Part shown: in pieces, positions 5,527 through 13,145 of the stretch
Layout of the letters: every line of letters begins with the position of its first letter
Position numbering within the stretch: position 1 is the stretch's first letter
NCBI GenBank assembly: GCA_964457405.1
Contig: CAYWEP010000028.1
Span: 1 to 14,303 of the forward strand
Direction: 5' to 3'
Source: CAYWEP01 sp964457405
Lineage (GTDB): Bacteria; Patescibacteriota; Microgenomatia; Levybacterales; UBA12049
Length of the DNA: 14,303 nt
Translations under genes and position numbers: made by a program
The notes under the pieces: model-generated
Databases searched by the model: none
The model's input: only the letters and a program-made list of their open reading frames with translations
Told to the model about the DNA's origin: nothing

Positions 5527-7191
5527 ATGGACACACAGGACGATGATATTACAGATAAGCGTACGGAGTCTGACACGCTAAAGCAGCAGATTAAGCATTT
5601 TCTCAATTTCCTTGAAGAGTACAATGCCAAACGGCCGAGTCCGAGACCCCATGAAGACTACAAATTCCTCCGCGATTTCTTTCCAAAATTCATTGACGAT
5701 AACAACAAACGCATAGACGAAGTAAAATCAGAAGCATATAAAAAAGCGCTCAGGCTTGCTGAGAAGCAGTTCCCGCATAAGCTTTTTTGGGTATTATGTC
5801 TTGATGGCAGGGTGCTAACAATTCTCATCTACGGCGGATCGGCAGGTATTGATGATAGTATCCGCGTTCCTGGCGGAATCCTTCGTGAATTTGTGCGCGG
5901 CAAAGACGGGAAATTCCATCTGCAAAAAAACTCTGTGTATGCACAGCTTCTAAAAAGAGCATTGGATAATTCACCGACAGGCGCTATTGCCGAGATCTTT
6001 GATAGTCATGTCGGATGCGCTGCCCGAAAAGCGGAGGAGGCGTCGCGCGGCCGTTACCCTAAAGACAATGGTTTGTTGACAGATGTGCTTCATAAAAAGC
6101 AGATGCTTGATGCAGTATGGGAGTTTGTACAGAAAGCATATAACGGTACGAAAAAAATCTTTCCTATCCAAACAAGCTTTGATCCCCACACAGGTTTTCT
6201 CTATATGGGTCTTGCCACAGATGACGCTGTAGCGTATGCCAGGAAACACGGGAACGCATACACGGAAAAAGTCCTCAATGAACTCGCAAGGCAGGGTAAG
6301 ATTATTTCGGCAGAAGCAATAGCGGATGATCCACGTATTAAGAAGCTCTTTAATGAACACGATTTTTCTCTTGCCTGGAAAACCCACTATGCAGAAAGCG
6401 CGCAAAAATTTTGGCAAGCAGTAGCGGATATGAAAAAAGCCGCCTTGCAGACTATTGAAGAAGAACTCAAGACAGTATTTCCGTACTTAAGAGAAGGTAG
6501 CAATAAAGACATACAAGATGAGCTTGCGCTTCGGGCAATGCTCTTACTTGCGAATGCCTTTAGCGGGTATCTTGAGAACAAACATCCTGAGATTCTCGAT
6601 GGGAAGAAAGGAGAGAAAAAAACACGTCACCAGTACGCATACGGAGTGCATGAAGAAGAGGGAATCAAGGTTACAGAAGGAGGCTATCCGCCGCAGCATG
6701 TTTCAACATTCAGCGTATTCAGTCTGATTGAAAAAAAATTACCCGCTCACTTGGAGCTTGCGGCATTACTGGTTCGCAGTAACAGGCTGGAGGAGCGAAT
6801 ACAGGATCATTCTAGTAATTTTACAGATCCGAAAGAATTTGCCAAGGCACCGATTCCCGTTATCATGCAGGAAATCATCCGGGATGACCGCTTGCTTGAT
6901 GCTGACTGGAAAGCAGTTGAAGGGATTAATTGGTCAGATCTGGCACAGATTAACTGGGATCAGATGACGTATGAGGAGTTTGATAATTATATTGAATCAA
7001 AAGGAAAAATCGCACAACCCATTGCCAATGCCATGATCAAACTGAAGCGGAAAATGGGCATTATATTTAATGCACAACGCACGATTGCGCACCATCTAGT
7101 CAATCACGACCAGGTCGTATTGCCTGTCTTGACCGATCATAACCGTCGTATCCGCATCGTTCTGCCGTTCGTGAAACTCGGATTTGAATAG
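5527..7191 (+). CDS. Uncharacterised 554-residue protein with a CxDGR/HxxC motif
   Basis: A soluble, charged protein with no signal peptide; family not recognised. An N-terminal helical region (1-80) precedes WVLCLDGRVLTILIYGGSAG (C91, D93, R95), then IRVPGG (112-117), and SHVGCAA with H161 and C164. CxDxR, RxxGG and HxxC in that order and spacing are what one sees in the zinc site of beta-carbonic anhydrases. The remainder (200-554) is helical and long compared with any carbonic anhydrase, with KTRHQYAYGVH near 380 and a C-terminal segment rich in His and Asp (HHLVNHDQVVLPVLTDHNRR). The upstream gene has a matching motif, suggesting paralogy or a shared process. Start at the first ATG after a TATAAT box. 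No terminator is seen after it. Confidence 0.8.
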   Translation: MDTQDDDITDKRTESDTLKQQIKHFLNFLEEYNAKRPSPRPHEDYKFLRDFFPKFIDDNNKRIDEVKSEAYKKALRLAEKQFPHKLFWVLCLDGRVLTILIYGGSAGIDDSIRVPGGILREFVRGKDGKFHLQKNSVYAQLLKRALDNSPTGAIAEIFDSHVGCAARKAEEASRGRYPKDNGLLTDVLHKKQMLDAVWEFVQKAYNGTKKIFPIQTSFDPHTGFLYMGLATDDAVAYARKHGNAYTEKVLNELARQGKIISAEAIADDPRIKKLFNEHDFSLAWKTHYAESAQKFWQAVADMKKAALQTIEEELKTVFPYLREGSNKDIQDELALRAMLLLANAFSGYLENKHPEILDGKKGEKKTRHQYAYGVHEEEGIKVTEGGYPPQHVSTFSVFSLIEKKLPAHLELAALLVRSNRLEERIQDHSSNFTDPKEFAKAPIPVIMQEIIRDDRLLDADWKAVEGINWSDLAQINWDQMTYEEFDNYIESKGKIAQPIANAMIKLKRKMGIIFNAQRTIAHHLVNHDQVVLPVLTDHNRRIRIVLPFVKLGFE

Positions 7192-7208
7192 TAATTTTTA
7201 GAAAAACT

Positions 7209-7260
7209 GTCATTCTGGTAAGCAATCCTGGACAAACCTTCAGGCCCAGGCCAGGATGAC
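7209..7260. repeat. Intergenic inverted repeat (REP-like)
   Basis: GTCATTCTGG (7209-7218) and CCAGGATGAC (7251-7260) are inverted repeats with one G-T exception, enclosing further CCTGG/CCAGG complementarity. The arrangement is like short dispersed palindromic elements of bacterial intergenic regions. It occupies almost the whole 83-nt gap between two genes. It lacks a T tail, so it is not a typical terminator. Confidence 0.5.
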
Positions 7261-7274
7261 GAAAGAGGTAACAT

Positions 7275-8024
7275 ATGAGAGTAACTGCGATCAAAACTCA
7301 TAAAATTACTCCCAATGATGATTTATTTGCTGTCTTGGACAAATACGTTACCGATATCCCTGAGAAGTCAGTTGTGGCTGTTGCGTCGAAGATTGTCGCG
7401 ATCACAGAGAGGAGAGTCGTTAAGATAGTATCTAGAGGGAAAAAAGATAATTTGGCAAAGCAAGAAGCAAACTATTATCTTCCCCGTGAATATAACCAGT
7501 ATGGATTTATGATTACTATAAAACGAGGTATCATCGTTGCTTCTGCGGGAATTGATGAATCAAACGGGAATGGATATTATGTACTCTGGCCAAAAGATCC
7601 GCAGAGAAGCGCCAATAGTATAAGGTTCCACCTTAAACGAAGGTGGAACCTTAACAATATAGGGGTCATTATCACCGATAGTAAGCTTTCTCCACTTCGG
7701 TGGGGAGTAACAGGTGTTGCAGTTGCACACAGCGGCTTTGCAGCGCTCAATAGCTATATTGGTAAGCCTGATATTTTTGGTCGGAAGTTGCAAGCTGAAA
7801 AGACGAATATGGCAGATTCGCTCGCGACTGCTGCAGTAACCGTCATGGGAGAAGGAAATGAACAGCAACCCCTCGTGATTATTGAAGACCTACCATTTGT
7901 CCGATTTCAAAAGAGAAATCCGACAGAAAAAGAACTTGATGGTTTGAAGATTGCAATAGAAGACGATGTCTATGCATCCTTACTAAAGAGTGTGTCTTGG
8001 CAAAAGGGTAAAGGAGGAAAATAG
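7275..8024 (+). CDS. CofE-like F420-0:gamma-glutamyl ligase family protein
   Basis: A 249-residue protein of the CofE family, whose archaeal members add glutamate to coenzyme F420-0 using GTP. Landmarks seen: VAVASKIVAITE near 34-45, ASAGIDESN (89-97), VIITDS (131-136, metal-binding Asp), RWGVTGVAVAHSGF (142-155), GKPDIFGRKL (163-172), and MADSLATAAVTVMGEG (179-194). No other F420 gene is in the window, so the bacterial version may glutamylate another acceptor. The start has a clear Shine-Dalgarno (AGAGG, 6 nt upstream). The coding sequence contains a perfect 14-bp inverted repeat and a second hairpin with a TTCG loop. Its stop codon abuts the stop of the convergent cohesin gene. Confidence 0.85.
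   Translation: MRVTAIKTHKITPNDDLFAVLDKYVTDIPEKSVVAVASKIVAITERRVVKIVSRGKKDNLAKQEANYYLPREYNQYGFMITIKRGIIVASAGIDESNGNGYYVLWPKDPQRSANSIRFHLKRRWNLNNIGVIITDSKLSPLRWGVTGVAVAHSGFAALNSYIGKPDIFGRKLQAEKTNMADSLATAAVTVMGEGNEQQPLVIIEDLPFVRFQKRNPTEKELDGLKIAIEDDVYASLLKSVSWQKGKGGK
7621..7653 (+). repeat. Perfect 14-bp inverted repeat inside the CofE-like gene
   Basis: TAAGGTTCCACCTT (7621-7634) and AAGGTGGAACCTTA (7640-7653) are exact complements around the loop AAACG. A second stem, CTCCAC-TTCG-GTGGGG, follows at 7690-7705. Both lie in codons for residues about 116-144 and do not interrupt the frame. Confidence 0.85.
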
Positions 8025-8612
8025 CTACTGTGTTGGTGTGGTGGTTACTTGTGTCGCGAGATTGATTGTCACACCGGTCGCTGATTTCAACACCGAACTA
8101 TAAACCCCTTTTGCCGTTACCAGTGATTTTGGTAATATCTCAATTTCCGTCATTCCCGTAGCTCCTGCTGCTTTGGTAAAACGAATCGTTACTGCTTTAC
8201 CAATGCCGGTAACCGGCACTTGTGAAGGGCGAAGCCCGAGCGCGTAGGTAATTTGACCTGTCTGCCTATCTATCTCATTGATGAGGACGATCGGGGTTGG
8301 GAAGAACTCACCCGGTGTTATCGTGACATTACTTAATGCTTCGGGATCGTACGATAACTCAAGCTGCACAGCTTTTACTTCATTTACGCCTGTCGCAATC
8401 ATAACATCGACTGTACCCGTGGTTGCTGTCGTCAGGAAGGCTGGGTTGGGTGAGAATGAGAGCGTTGAGTGCTCAACAGGAGTGGGCGTTGGCTGGTTGC
8501 TGATCGTTGTTTGCCTTGGTTGCGTCGGTTGCTTCGCTGAGAGCGCGACAAAGAGAAGTACGCCGGTTGTAACGAGAAGGCCAATAATTAAGCCGATTGT
8601 TTTTTTAGACAT
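8025..8612 (-). CDS. Membrane-anchored cohesin-domain protein
   Basis: A 195-residue protein. KK followed by a hydrophobic segment (5-25) anchors it in the membrane. A Pro/Thr/Gln linker (28-48) leads to a cohesin-like beta sandwich (about 49-185): LSFSPNP, a GTVDVMIATG strand, AVQLELSYDPEAL, ITPGEFFPTP, QITYALGL, IGKAVTIRFTK and VTINLATQV. The (V/A)QxELSYDP and PGEFF signatures are typical of cohesins, which bind dockerins with high affinity in a calcium-dependent way. Three dockerin-tailed proteins are encoded immediately upstream, so this is the likely membrane receptor. It has its own promoter with the predicted start site on the ATG. Ser/Thr-rich C-terminal tail of a few residues. Specificity for these dockerins is inferred from proximity. 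Confidence 0.82.
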   Translation of the reverse strand: MSKKTIGLIIGLLVTTGVLLFVALSAKQPTQPRQTTISNQPTPTPVEHSTLSFSPNPAFLTTATTGTVDVMIATGVNEVKAVQLELSYDPEALSNVTITPGEFFPTPIVLINEIDRQTGQITYALGLRPSQVPVTGIGKAVTIRFTKAAGATGMTEIEILPKSLVTAKGVYSSVLKSATGVTINLATQVTTTPTQ

Positions 8613-8618
8613 ACAATT

Positions 8619-8647
8619 ATTACAGTACAGATTTCCTCTAATGTCAA
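8619..8647 (-). promoter_or_regulatory. Promoter of the cohesin gene
   Basis: On the minus strand TTGACA (8642-8647), 17-nt spacer and TGTAAT (8619-8624), which ends only 6 nt before the ATG. The predicted first transcribed base is the A of the ATG or next to it. Confidence 0.78.
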
Positions 8648-8653
8648 GTAGTC

Positions 8654-8682
8654 AGCTACGTTCATGTAAACTGAACGTAGCT
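8654..8682 (-). other. 11-bp hairpin at the end of the VWA-dockerin gene
   Basis: AGCTACGTTCA and TGAACGTAGCT form a perfect 11-bp stem with a 7-nt loop. It overlaps the TAG stop of the gene ending at 8681 and precedes the next promoter. No T run follows on the minus strand, so it may be a weak terminator or protect the mRNA 3' end. Confidence 0.6.
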
Positions 8683-10825
8683 AGTCGCCCTGTTGCACAG
8701 ATAACTCACGGATGAACAAGTTGTAGTCGAATGCATCTACTTTGCCGTTATCTGTCAGGTCGGATATAAACTTCTTGTTCAGATCAGGACACGAGAGCGG
8801 CTGCTTCAGATCGCTGTAGCAGTCGGTAAGGATATTGTAGTCGAGGACATTTAAGACATTGTCATTATTGACGTCTCCTGCTACCATCTGGAATTTCGGG
8901 ACAGTGTATGCTTGCCCATTTTTGATGTTGTGGGTACCAGGGAGGAGTTTGCGTAGGTATTTCTGCGTCTTTACTTTGATCGTATACACGCCCGGTACAA
9001 GACCATCTTCGGCGTCAGTTGCTTTGATTTCGCATTTTGCTTTAGTCGCAGCATTTCTTCCTGATCCATCAACAAATTTTGCAATAATCGTCGTCTTCAG
9101 GCCATTGTCTTTCGCGTCTTTCACCGATATGTTTGTCGTTGCCGTTCCTTCACCGGTTGTCGTAGATGTTTTCTTCGAAAGCTTTACTTTATTTGCGTCT
9201 TGATTGATTTCCCAGGTTATTTTTTTACCGGAGAGCGGCTGATCGTTTTTGTTGGTCAGCGTTACAGTCAAGGGATGCGCTTGAGTAGTAAGAAGAATAT
9301 TCTCAGGGTTGCAGGCGAGATTGAAGTTATTTTTTTTGTTGTCTTTCTTGTCATTTTTGTTCTTATTGTTGTTGTTTTTATTTGCGGCTGCTCCTGCCTG
9401 GGCTGCGGTAAAAGAGTTCCCGACGTCAATTGTTCCGGTGAAGTTGCCGATTGCCTGATTATACGTGATCTGGCTGTTGGTATCGATAACTTTTTTACCA
9501 TTCGTGTCAAATATCTGGACATTTAGCTCCCGGACAGGAGTCCTCAAATTCTTGTTGGTTAATGTTGATACATTCGGGTTTAGCGTATCGCCTCCGGCTC
9601 CCACACCATGCAGAATAATATCAAACTGCAATATAGCACCTCCCGGCTTATTGCCAAAATTCTTATCTTTTATATCGTTCTTATTGACAATTGCTATTTG
9701 GTATTGGTTATTCCCAGGAACGGTGACTGTCCAGCCTTCTTGGGTTTCTTCAGTCACAGTATAAACGCCATCACACAAACCGCCAAATGTATAAAAGCCA
9801 TTTTGGTCCGACGTCGTCTTTATTATGTTGCCGCTCGCATCCTTGAGGTTGATCGTCCAATTGGCAAGCGGCTTTTCCGACGTTGCCTTATCCCAGACTT
9901 TATTCCCGTTGGTATCGGAAAAAACATAGCCGCTGATTGTTCCTTGTCTGAGGATATCGGCGATTTCCTGATAAATACGTATCAGTTGTTCTTCAGAAGG
10001 AGCAAAGTAATATTTTCCTTTGGTAAGCTTAGCGATCTTCTTCAACCATTCGCTGTTGACATCTTTGCCAAGACCAATGACATAGAAAGGAACTTTATAC
10101 TCTGGCCAGCTTTCCTGCAGCTCCTTAAACGCTTGCTGCTCCGCATTTCTTGTTTTTTCTCGCTGACCTTTTCCGGGTGGTTGCTTACCGTTAAACACCC
10201 GTGTTGGCCGCCCGTCGGTTAAGAATATGACGGCGCGTGGTCTGTTCGTTTGTGGATCTTGTTTTAGGACCTCAGCTGCTGCTTTGAATGCACACTCGAT
10301 GCACGTTCCCAGCGACAGCTTCATTTCTGCAATTTTATTTTTTATTCCTTCATAATCTTGAGAGAAAGGACTGTCTACTGTTGCTTGCGGTGCAAAGGTG
10401 ATAAGGCCGACGCGGGTAACATTGTCTGAAGCGGCAAGATCCACATATTGCGTTGCGGCTTTGACAGCTGCGGTGAATTTGGAGTTGGGACCAAAGTCAA
10501 CAGTTTTTCTCCTGGCCCGCTCTTCTGTTTCCGGTTCTTCTATGGCGAGCGAGAGGGAAAGTGATTCGTTTANNNNNNNNNNTTTTGCGCGCAAATGCAT
10601 ACTATTTGACCTATCAAGGATCAACAGCGTATCCGATGCTCTTGCGGCACAGGAAGGGGCGGTGGTTGGTTCGGCTGCTCTCTGGCGAACGTCTGTCGAT
10701 TCTTGGGTGAGGGAGAGGGTGAGCGGGACAATCGCAACCAGAATAAGAAGCGCGAGAAGGCTTAAGGTTCTTGCTCTTTTGGTTCTGGTCAACAGCTGCC
10801 ACACCCGAAAACTTCGGTTATCCAT
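8681..10825 (-). CDS. Surface protein: VWA, SdrD-B, Big-1-like and dockerin domains
   Basis: About 714 residues, spanning a 10-N gap. Residues 1-51: cytoplasmic RTKRAR, a membrane segment, then VPLTLSLTQESTDVRQRA. A VWA domain (about 64-293) has a metal-adhesion site: DRSNS (D71, S73, S75), T174 and D204 in FLTDG; C175 and C178 form a CIEC pair. An SdrD-B-like domain (295-394) follows (ISGYVFSDTNGNKVWD, DGVYTVTE). An 'LHGVGAGGD' beta domain begins at 398 but is interrupted by an Asn/Lys-rich tract (481-500) and a Big-1-like Ig domain (501-605, C505/C598), resuming at GVYTIKVKTQKYL. The dockerin (649-709) has two calcium loops, DVNNDNVLNVLD and DLTDNGKVDAFD, with C669/C679 between. Probably an adhesin recruited by the neighbouring cohesin. 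The length near the gap is uncertain. Confidence 0.88.
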   Translation of the reverse strand: MDNRSFRVWQLLTRTKRARTLSLLALLILVAIVPLTLSLTQESTDVRQRAAEPTTAPSCAARASDTLLILDRSNSMHLRAKXXXXNESLSLSLAIEEPETEERARRKTVDFGPNSKFTAAVKAATQYVDLAASDNVTRVGLITFAPQATVDSPFSQDYEGIKNKIAEMKLSLGTCIECAFKAAAEVLKQDPQTNRPRAVIFLTDGRPTRVFNGKQPPGKGQREKTRNAEQQAFKELQESWPEYKVPFYVIGLGKDVNSEWLKKIAKLTKGKYYFAPSEEQLIRIYQEIADILRQGTISGYVFSDTNGNKVWDKATSEKPLANWTINLKDASGNIIKTTSDQNGFYTFGGLCDGVYTVTEETQEGWTVTVPGNNQYQIAIVNKNDIKDKNFGNKPGGAILQFDIILHGVGAGGDTLNPNVSTLTNKNLRTPVRELNVQIFDTNGKKVIDTNSQITYNQAIGNFTGTIDVGNSFTAAQAGAAANKNNNNKNKNDKKDNKKNNFNLACNPENILLTTQAHPLTVTLTNKNDQPLSGKKITWEINQDANKVKLSKKTSTTTGEGTATTNISVKDAKDNGLKTTIIAKFVDGSGRNAATKAKCEIKATDAEDGLVPGVYTIKVKTQKYLRKLLPGTHNIKNGQAYTVPKFQMVAGDVNNDNVLNVLDYNILTDCYSDLKQPLSCPDLNKKFISDLTDNGKVDAFDYNLFIRELSVQQGD
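10573..10582. other. Assembly gap (10 Ns)
   Basis: Ten Ns of probably arbitrary length separate two contigs inside the VWA domain, right after the metal-site serines. The base pairs beside it form a palindrome (TTTGCGCGCAAA at 10584-10595). The reading frame is open on both sides and is kept by the 10-N filler, but this does not prove true continuity. Confidence 0.95.
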
Positions 10826-10833
10826 GCATTATT

Positions 10834-10862
10834 AGCGTAATAAACCCGAGAAAGCTTGTCAA
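10834..10862 (-). promoter_or_regulatory. Promoter of the VWA-dockerin gene
   Basis: On the minus strand TTGACA (10857-10862), 17-nt spacer and TACGCT (10834-10839), 8 nt before the ATG. It lies in the 55-nt gap after the protease gene, so the VWA gene can be transcribed separately. Confidence 0.6.
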
Positions 10863-10880
10863 TAGCAGAACGATTTGAGG

Positions 10881-13145
10881 TTACTGTCCTGGTCGCGTCA
10901 GTTGTTCTCGAAGATAGAGGTTAAGATCTGCATCATTTATCTCTCCATTATCATCTAAATCAGAATCGACCATATCCTGCTCAGTACAGACAGATTCTCG
11001 TATTATTGGCGTTGGTTCAGTAGATTCTTCTTCCTCTTCGGCATTTGGGCTTGTAGTACCGATACAATCGGAAAGAATAGTATAGTCTAAAATATTTATC
11101 TGATTGTCATCGTTCACATCGCCTGCGATCAGCTTTACTTCGGGCAGTTCATTGGTTTCTTTTTCTTTTAATACGACTGAGAGCCCGGCTCGCCGACTGA
11201 GGTAGGTTGGAGATCGTACCACAGCGATATAGACGCCAGTTGGGGGTCCATCTATACCAATGTCGCCTTTGAACAAGCCGGAAGTTTCATCAAAGGTTAT
11301 TGCACCTATGGTGCTTGCGATAGCTGTATTATTTCCGTCATAGATATCAATGATCAAGTCTCGTTCAGGAGTGACTGGATCTGTTGTGCCCTGTATATTT
11401 GGATTTGCGTTATCGCCGCCTTTGCCGATGCCGTGGAGTCCGACACTAACGCTCAGAACCGTCCCGTCTCCCCCAAGCTCTTCCTCGCCGTCTTCTGTAT
11501 CTTCCTCATCTGCTGGTTCGCAATCTTCTTCCTGAGCCTGAGACGCCTGCGTATTTTTGTTGTTTTCTTTATCTTTCTTGTCTGCTTTGGTCGGTGTTAT
11601 TTTTTTGTTTCTCTTATCATTATCTTTTTTACTGGTGTTTCTCCCTTTTTTCTTCCTATCATGCTTTTTCTTATTACCCTTCTTTTTATCACCCTTTTTC
11701 TTGTCGTCTTTCTTTTTGTCTTCTTTTTTATCGTTTTTCTTATTATCTTTCTTATCGTTTTTGTTCTTATTGTCATTTCGATCCTGGTTGTTTTCTCTTT
11801 CATTGATATCGCAGGGAGGAAGGCCGACTTCATCATCTTCCTCACTTGCACTCGCACCGACAGCTTTTGCCGCGTTGATGCGGCCAAACTTCACTTTGTT
11901 TCCAACATCATCTGTCGTAGCTTCTATTTTTTTGCGGACAGCAGAGGGAGAAAGGTTGGGATTTTTAGCAATTACCAAAGCAGCGGTTGCCGAGACGAGT
12001 GGCGCTGCCATAGATGTTCCTTGCAGATACCCATACTCTTTGGAGCTTTCATTTCGACTCACATTGGGGGGGAGTGTTGAATAGATGTTGTCTCCCGGCG
12101 CTGCGACGTCAACCCAGTCTGCGCCGTAGTTTGAAAAACTGGCTATTTTATTATCTTGTTTGGTTGCGGCGACCGCGATGGCATTTTTATATGCGGCAGG
12201 ATAGGTCTTTTGACTCGAGCCGTCATTGCCTGCTGCGACAACGACAACGACACCGCTTTTCCATGCTTCGTTTATTGCATCTTCCAGGAAGGTCCCATTT
12301 GGTTCTTCACCACTGACGCTGAGATTGATTACTTTTGCATCTTGTTGTGCCGCCCAGGCAATGCCATCGGCGACAGTTGATTGTTTGCCCTGCTCATTAT
12401 TTTTCAGGACTTTTGCATTGAGGAGTTTGCATTGGGGGCAGCCACCCGCAATACCTTCATTGTTATCTGTTTTTGCCGCAATAATACCGGCAACGTGCGT
12501 CCCGTGGCCGGAGAGGTCGTCTGGTGCTTTGTCAGGATAAGAAAAATTCTTTCTGCCAACAACTTTTCCTTTGAGGTCCGGATGGTTTTCATCAATACCC
12601 GTATCCAAAACTGCCACAACAACATCTTTGCCTTTTGTTACGTTCCACGCGGCAGTCGCTTTAATCGCACGGAGCCCGTATTGTTTGTCAAAATTTGGGT
12701 CATCAGGAGCTGCTACTGCCTGAACATACGCATCCCGCGCGCAGTACTCGACATTTGCATCCTGTGTAAGCTCTGCGCACGTGCTTGTTTCATCTCCAGC
12801 TGTTACTTCTACTTCCTCAACTGGGATATATTGTAGTCGTCCTTTGATACGCCGTCCATGTTTTTTCTTTAGTCGTTTCTCAACGCTCGCTTTCGCAGTT
12901 GTTGGGTTGGTACCTTTTTTGTATTTCAACAAAACGACCCCCTCCACATACCCTCTCTTTTTTGGCTCACGAGTTGAAGGATCAGGTTTTCGCTGTGCGG
13001 CGCGTTGCTGAAGTTCTTGTTCTTGCTTTGTTAGGATAACAGTCAAGGGAATAACGATAAAAAGGATACCAAGACTCAGAAGACTCAGCATCCGTGCGCG
13101 TTTGGTGTGTGTCAGTTTTTGCCAGAACATTCGCATGTGTTTCAT
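10881..13145 (-). CDS. Subtilisin-family (S8) surface protease with dockerin
   Basis: 754 residues. Residues 1-50 hold TKRARMLSLLSL, a membrane segment and IPLTVILTKQEQELQQRA, closely matching the VWA protein. A propeptide-like region (about 66-145) precedes the S8 catalytic domain (about 152-430): D181 in DTGIDENHPD, H214 in GHGTHVAG, N307 in AAGND and S378 in GTSMAAP, so the triad is complete. Residues 455-530 are a low-complexity linker with 33 Lys in 76 residues; 536-560 is Asp/Glu-rich. An 'LHGIGKGGD' beta domain (563-675) is followed by a dockerin (675-748) with DVNDDNQINILD and DLDDNGEINDAD loops and C694/C720. It probably cleaves surface or environmental proteins while docked to the cohesin. 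The ATG overlaps the upstream stop (ATGA), so translation is coupled. Confidence 0.92.
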   Translation of the reverse strand: MKHMRMFWQKLTHTKRARMLSLLSLGILFIVIPLTVILTKQEQELQQRAAQRKPDPSTREPKKRGYVEGVVLLKYKKGTNPTTAKASVEKRLKKKHGRRIKGRLQYIPVEEVEVTAGDETSTCAELTQDANVEYCARDAYVQAVAAPDDPNFDKQYGLRAIKATAAWNVTKGKDVVVAVLDTGIDENHPDLKGKVVGRKNFSYPDKAPDDLSGHGTHVAGIIAAKTDNNEGIAGGCPQCKLLNAKVLKNNEQGKQSTVADGIAWAAQQDAKVINLSVSGEEPNGTFLEDAINEAWKSGVVVVVAAGNDGSSQKTYPAAYKNAIAVAATKQDNKIASFSNYGADWVDVAAPGDNIYSTLPPNVSRNESSKEYGYLQGTSMAAPLVSATAALVIAKNPNLSPSAVRKKIEATTDDVGNKVKFGRINAAKAVGASASEEDDEVGLPPCDINERENNQDRNDNKNKNDKKDNKKNDKKEDKKKDDKKKGDKKKGNKKKHDRKKKGRNTSKKDNDKRNKKITPTKADKKDKENNKNTQASQAQEEDCEPADEEDTEDGEEELGGDGTVLSVSVGLHGIGKGGDNANPNIQGTTDPVTPERDLIIDIYDGNNTAIASTIGAITFDETSGLFKGDIGIDGPPTGVYIAVVRSPTYLSRRAGLSVVLKEKETNELPEVKLIAGDVNDDNQINILDYTILSDCIGTTSPNAEEEEESTEPTPIIRESVCTEQDMVDSDLDDNGEINDADLNLYLREQLTRPGQ
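11557..11790 (-). repeat. Lysine-rich low-complexity tract
   Basis: On the coding strand this is an imprecise repeat of (D/N/G)-K-K-K units from AAG/AAA codons, giving a pyrimidine-rich plus strand. It encodes the linker between protease and beta domain. A shorter, similar DKKDNKK tract occurs in the VWA protein gene (around 9325-9385). Confidence 0.8.

Noticed and set aside
10573..10582. Frameshift or truncation of the VWA gene
   Set aside because: The Ns are a scaffold gap; the VWA motifs continue in order on both sides, so there is no evidence of a broken gene.
11557..11790. CRISPR-like or tandem DNA repeat array
   Set aside because: The periodicity comes from lysine codons in a low-complexity linker; units are not identical and there are no spacers.
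11433..12084. Long plus-strand ORFs rich in Phe, Leu and Ser opposite the protease gene
   Set aside because: They are the antisense reading of the lysine-rich linker (AAG/AAA codons read as CTT/TTT); the minus strand encodes a complete S8 protease.
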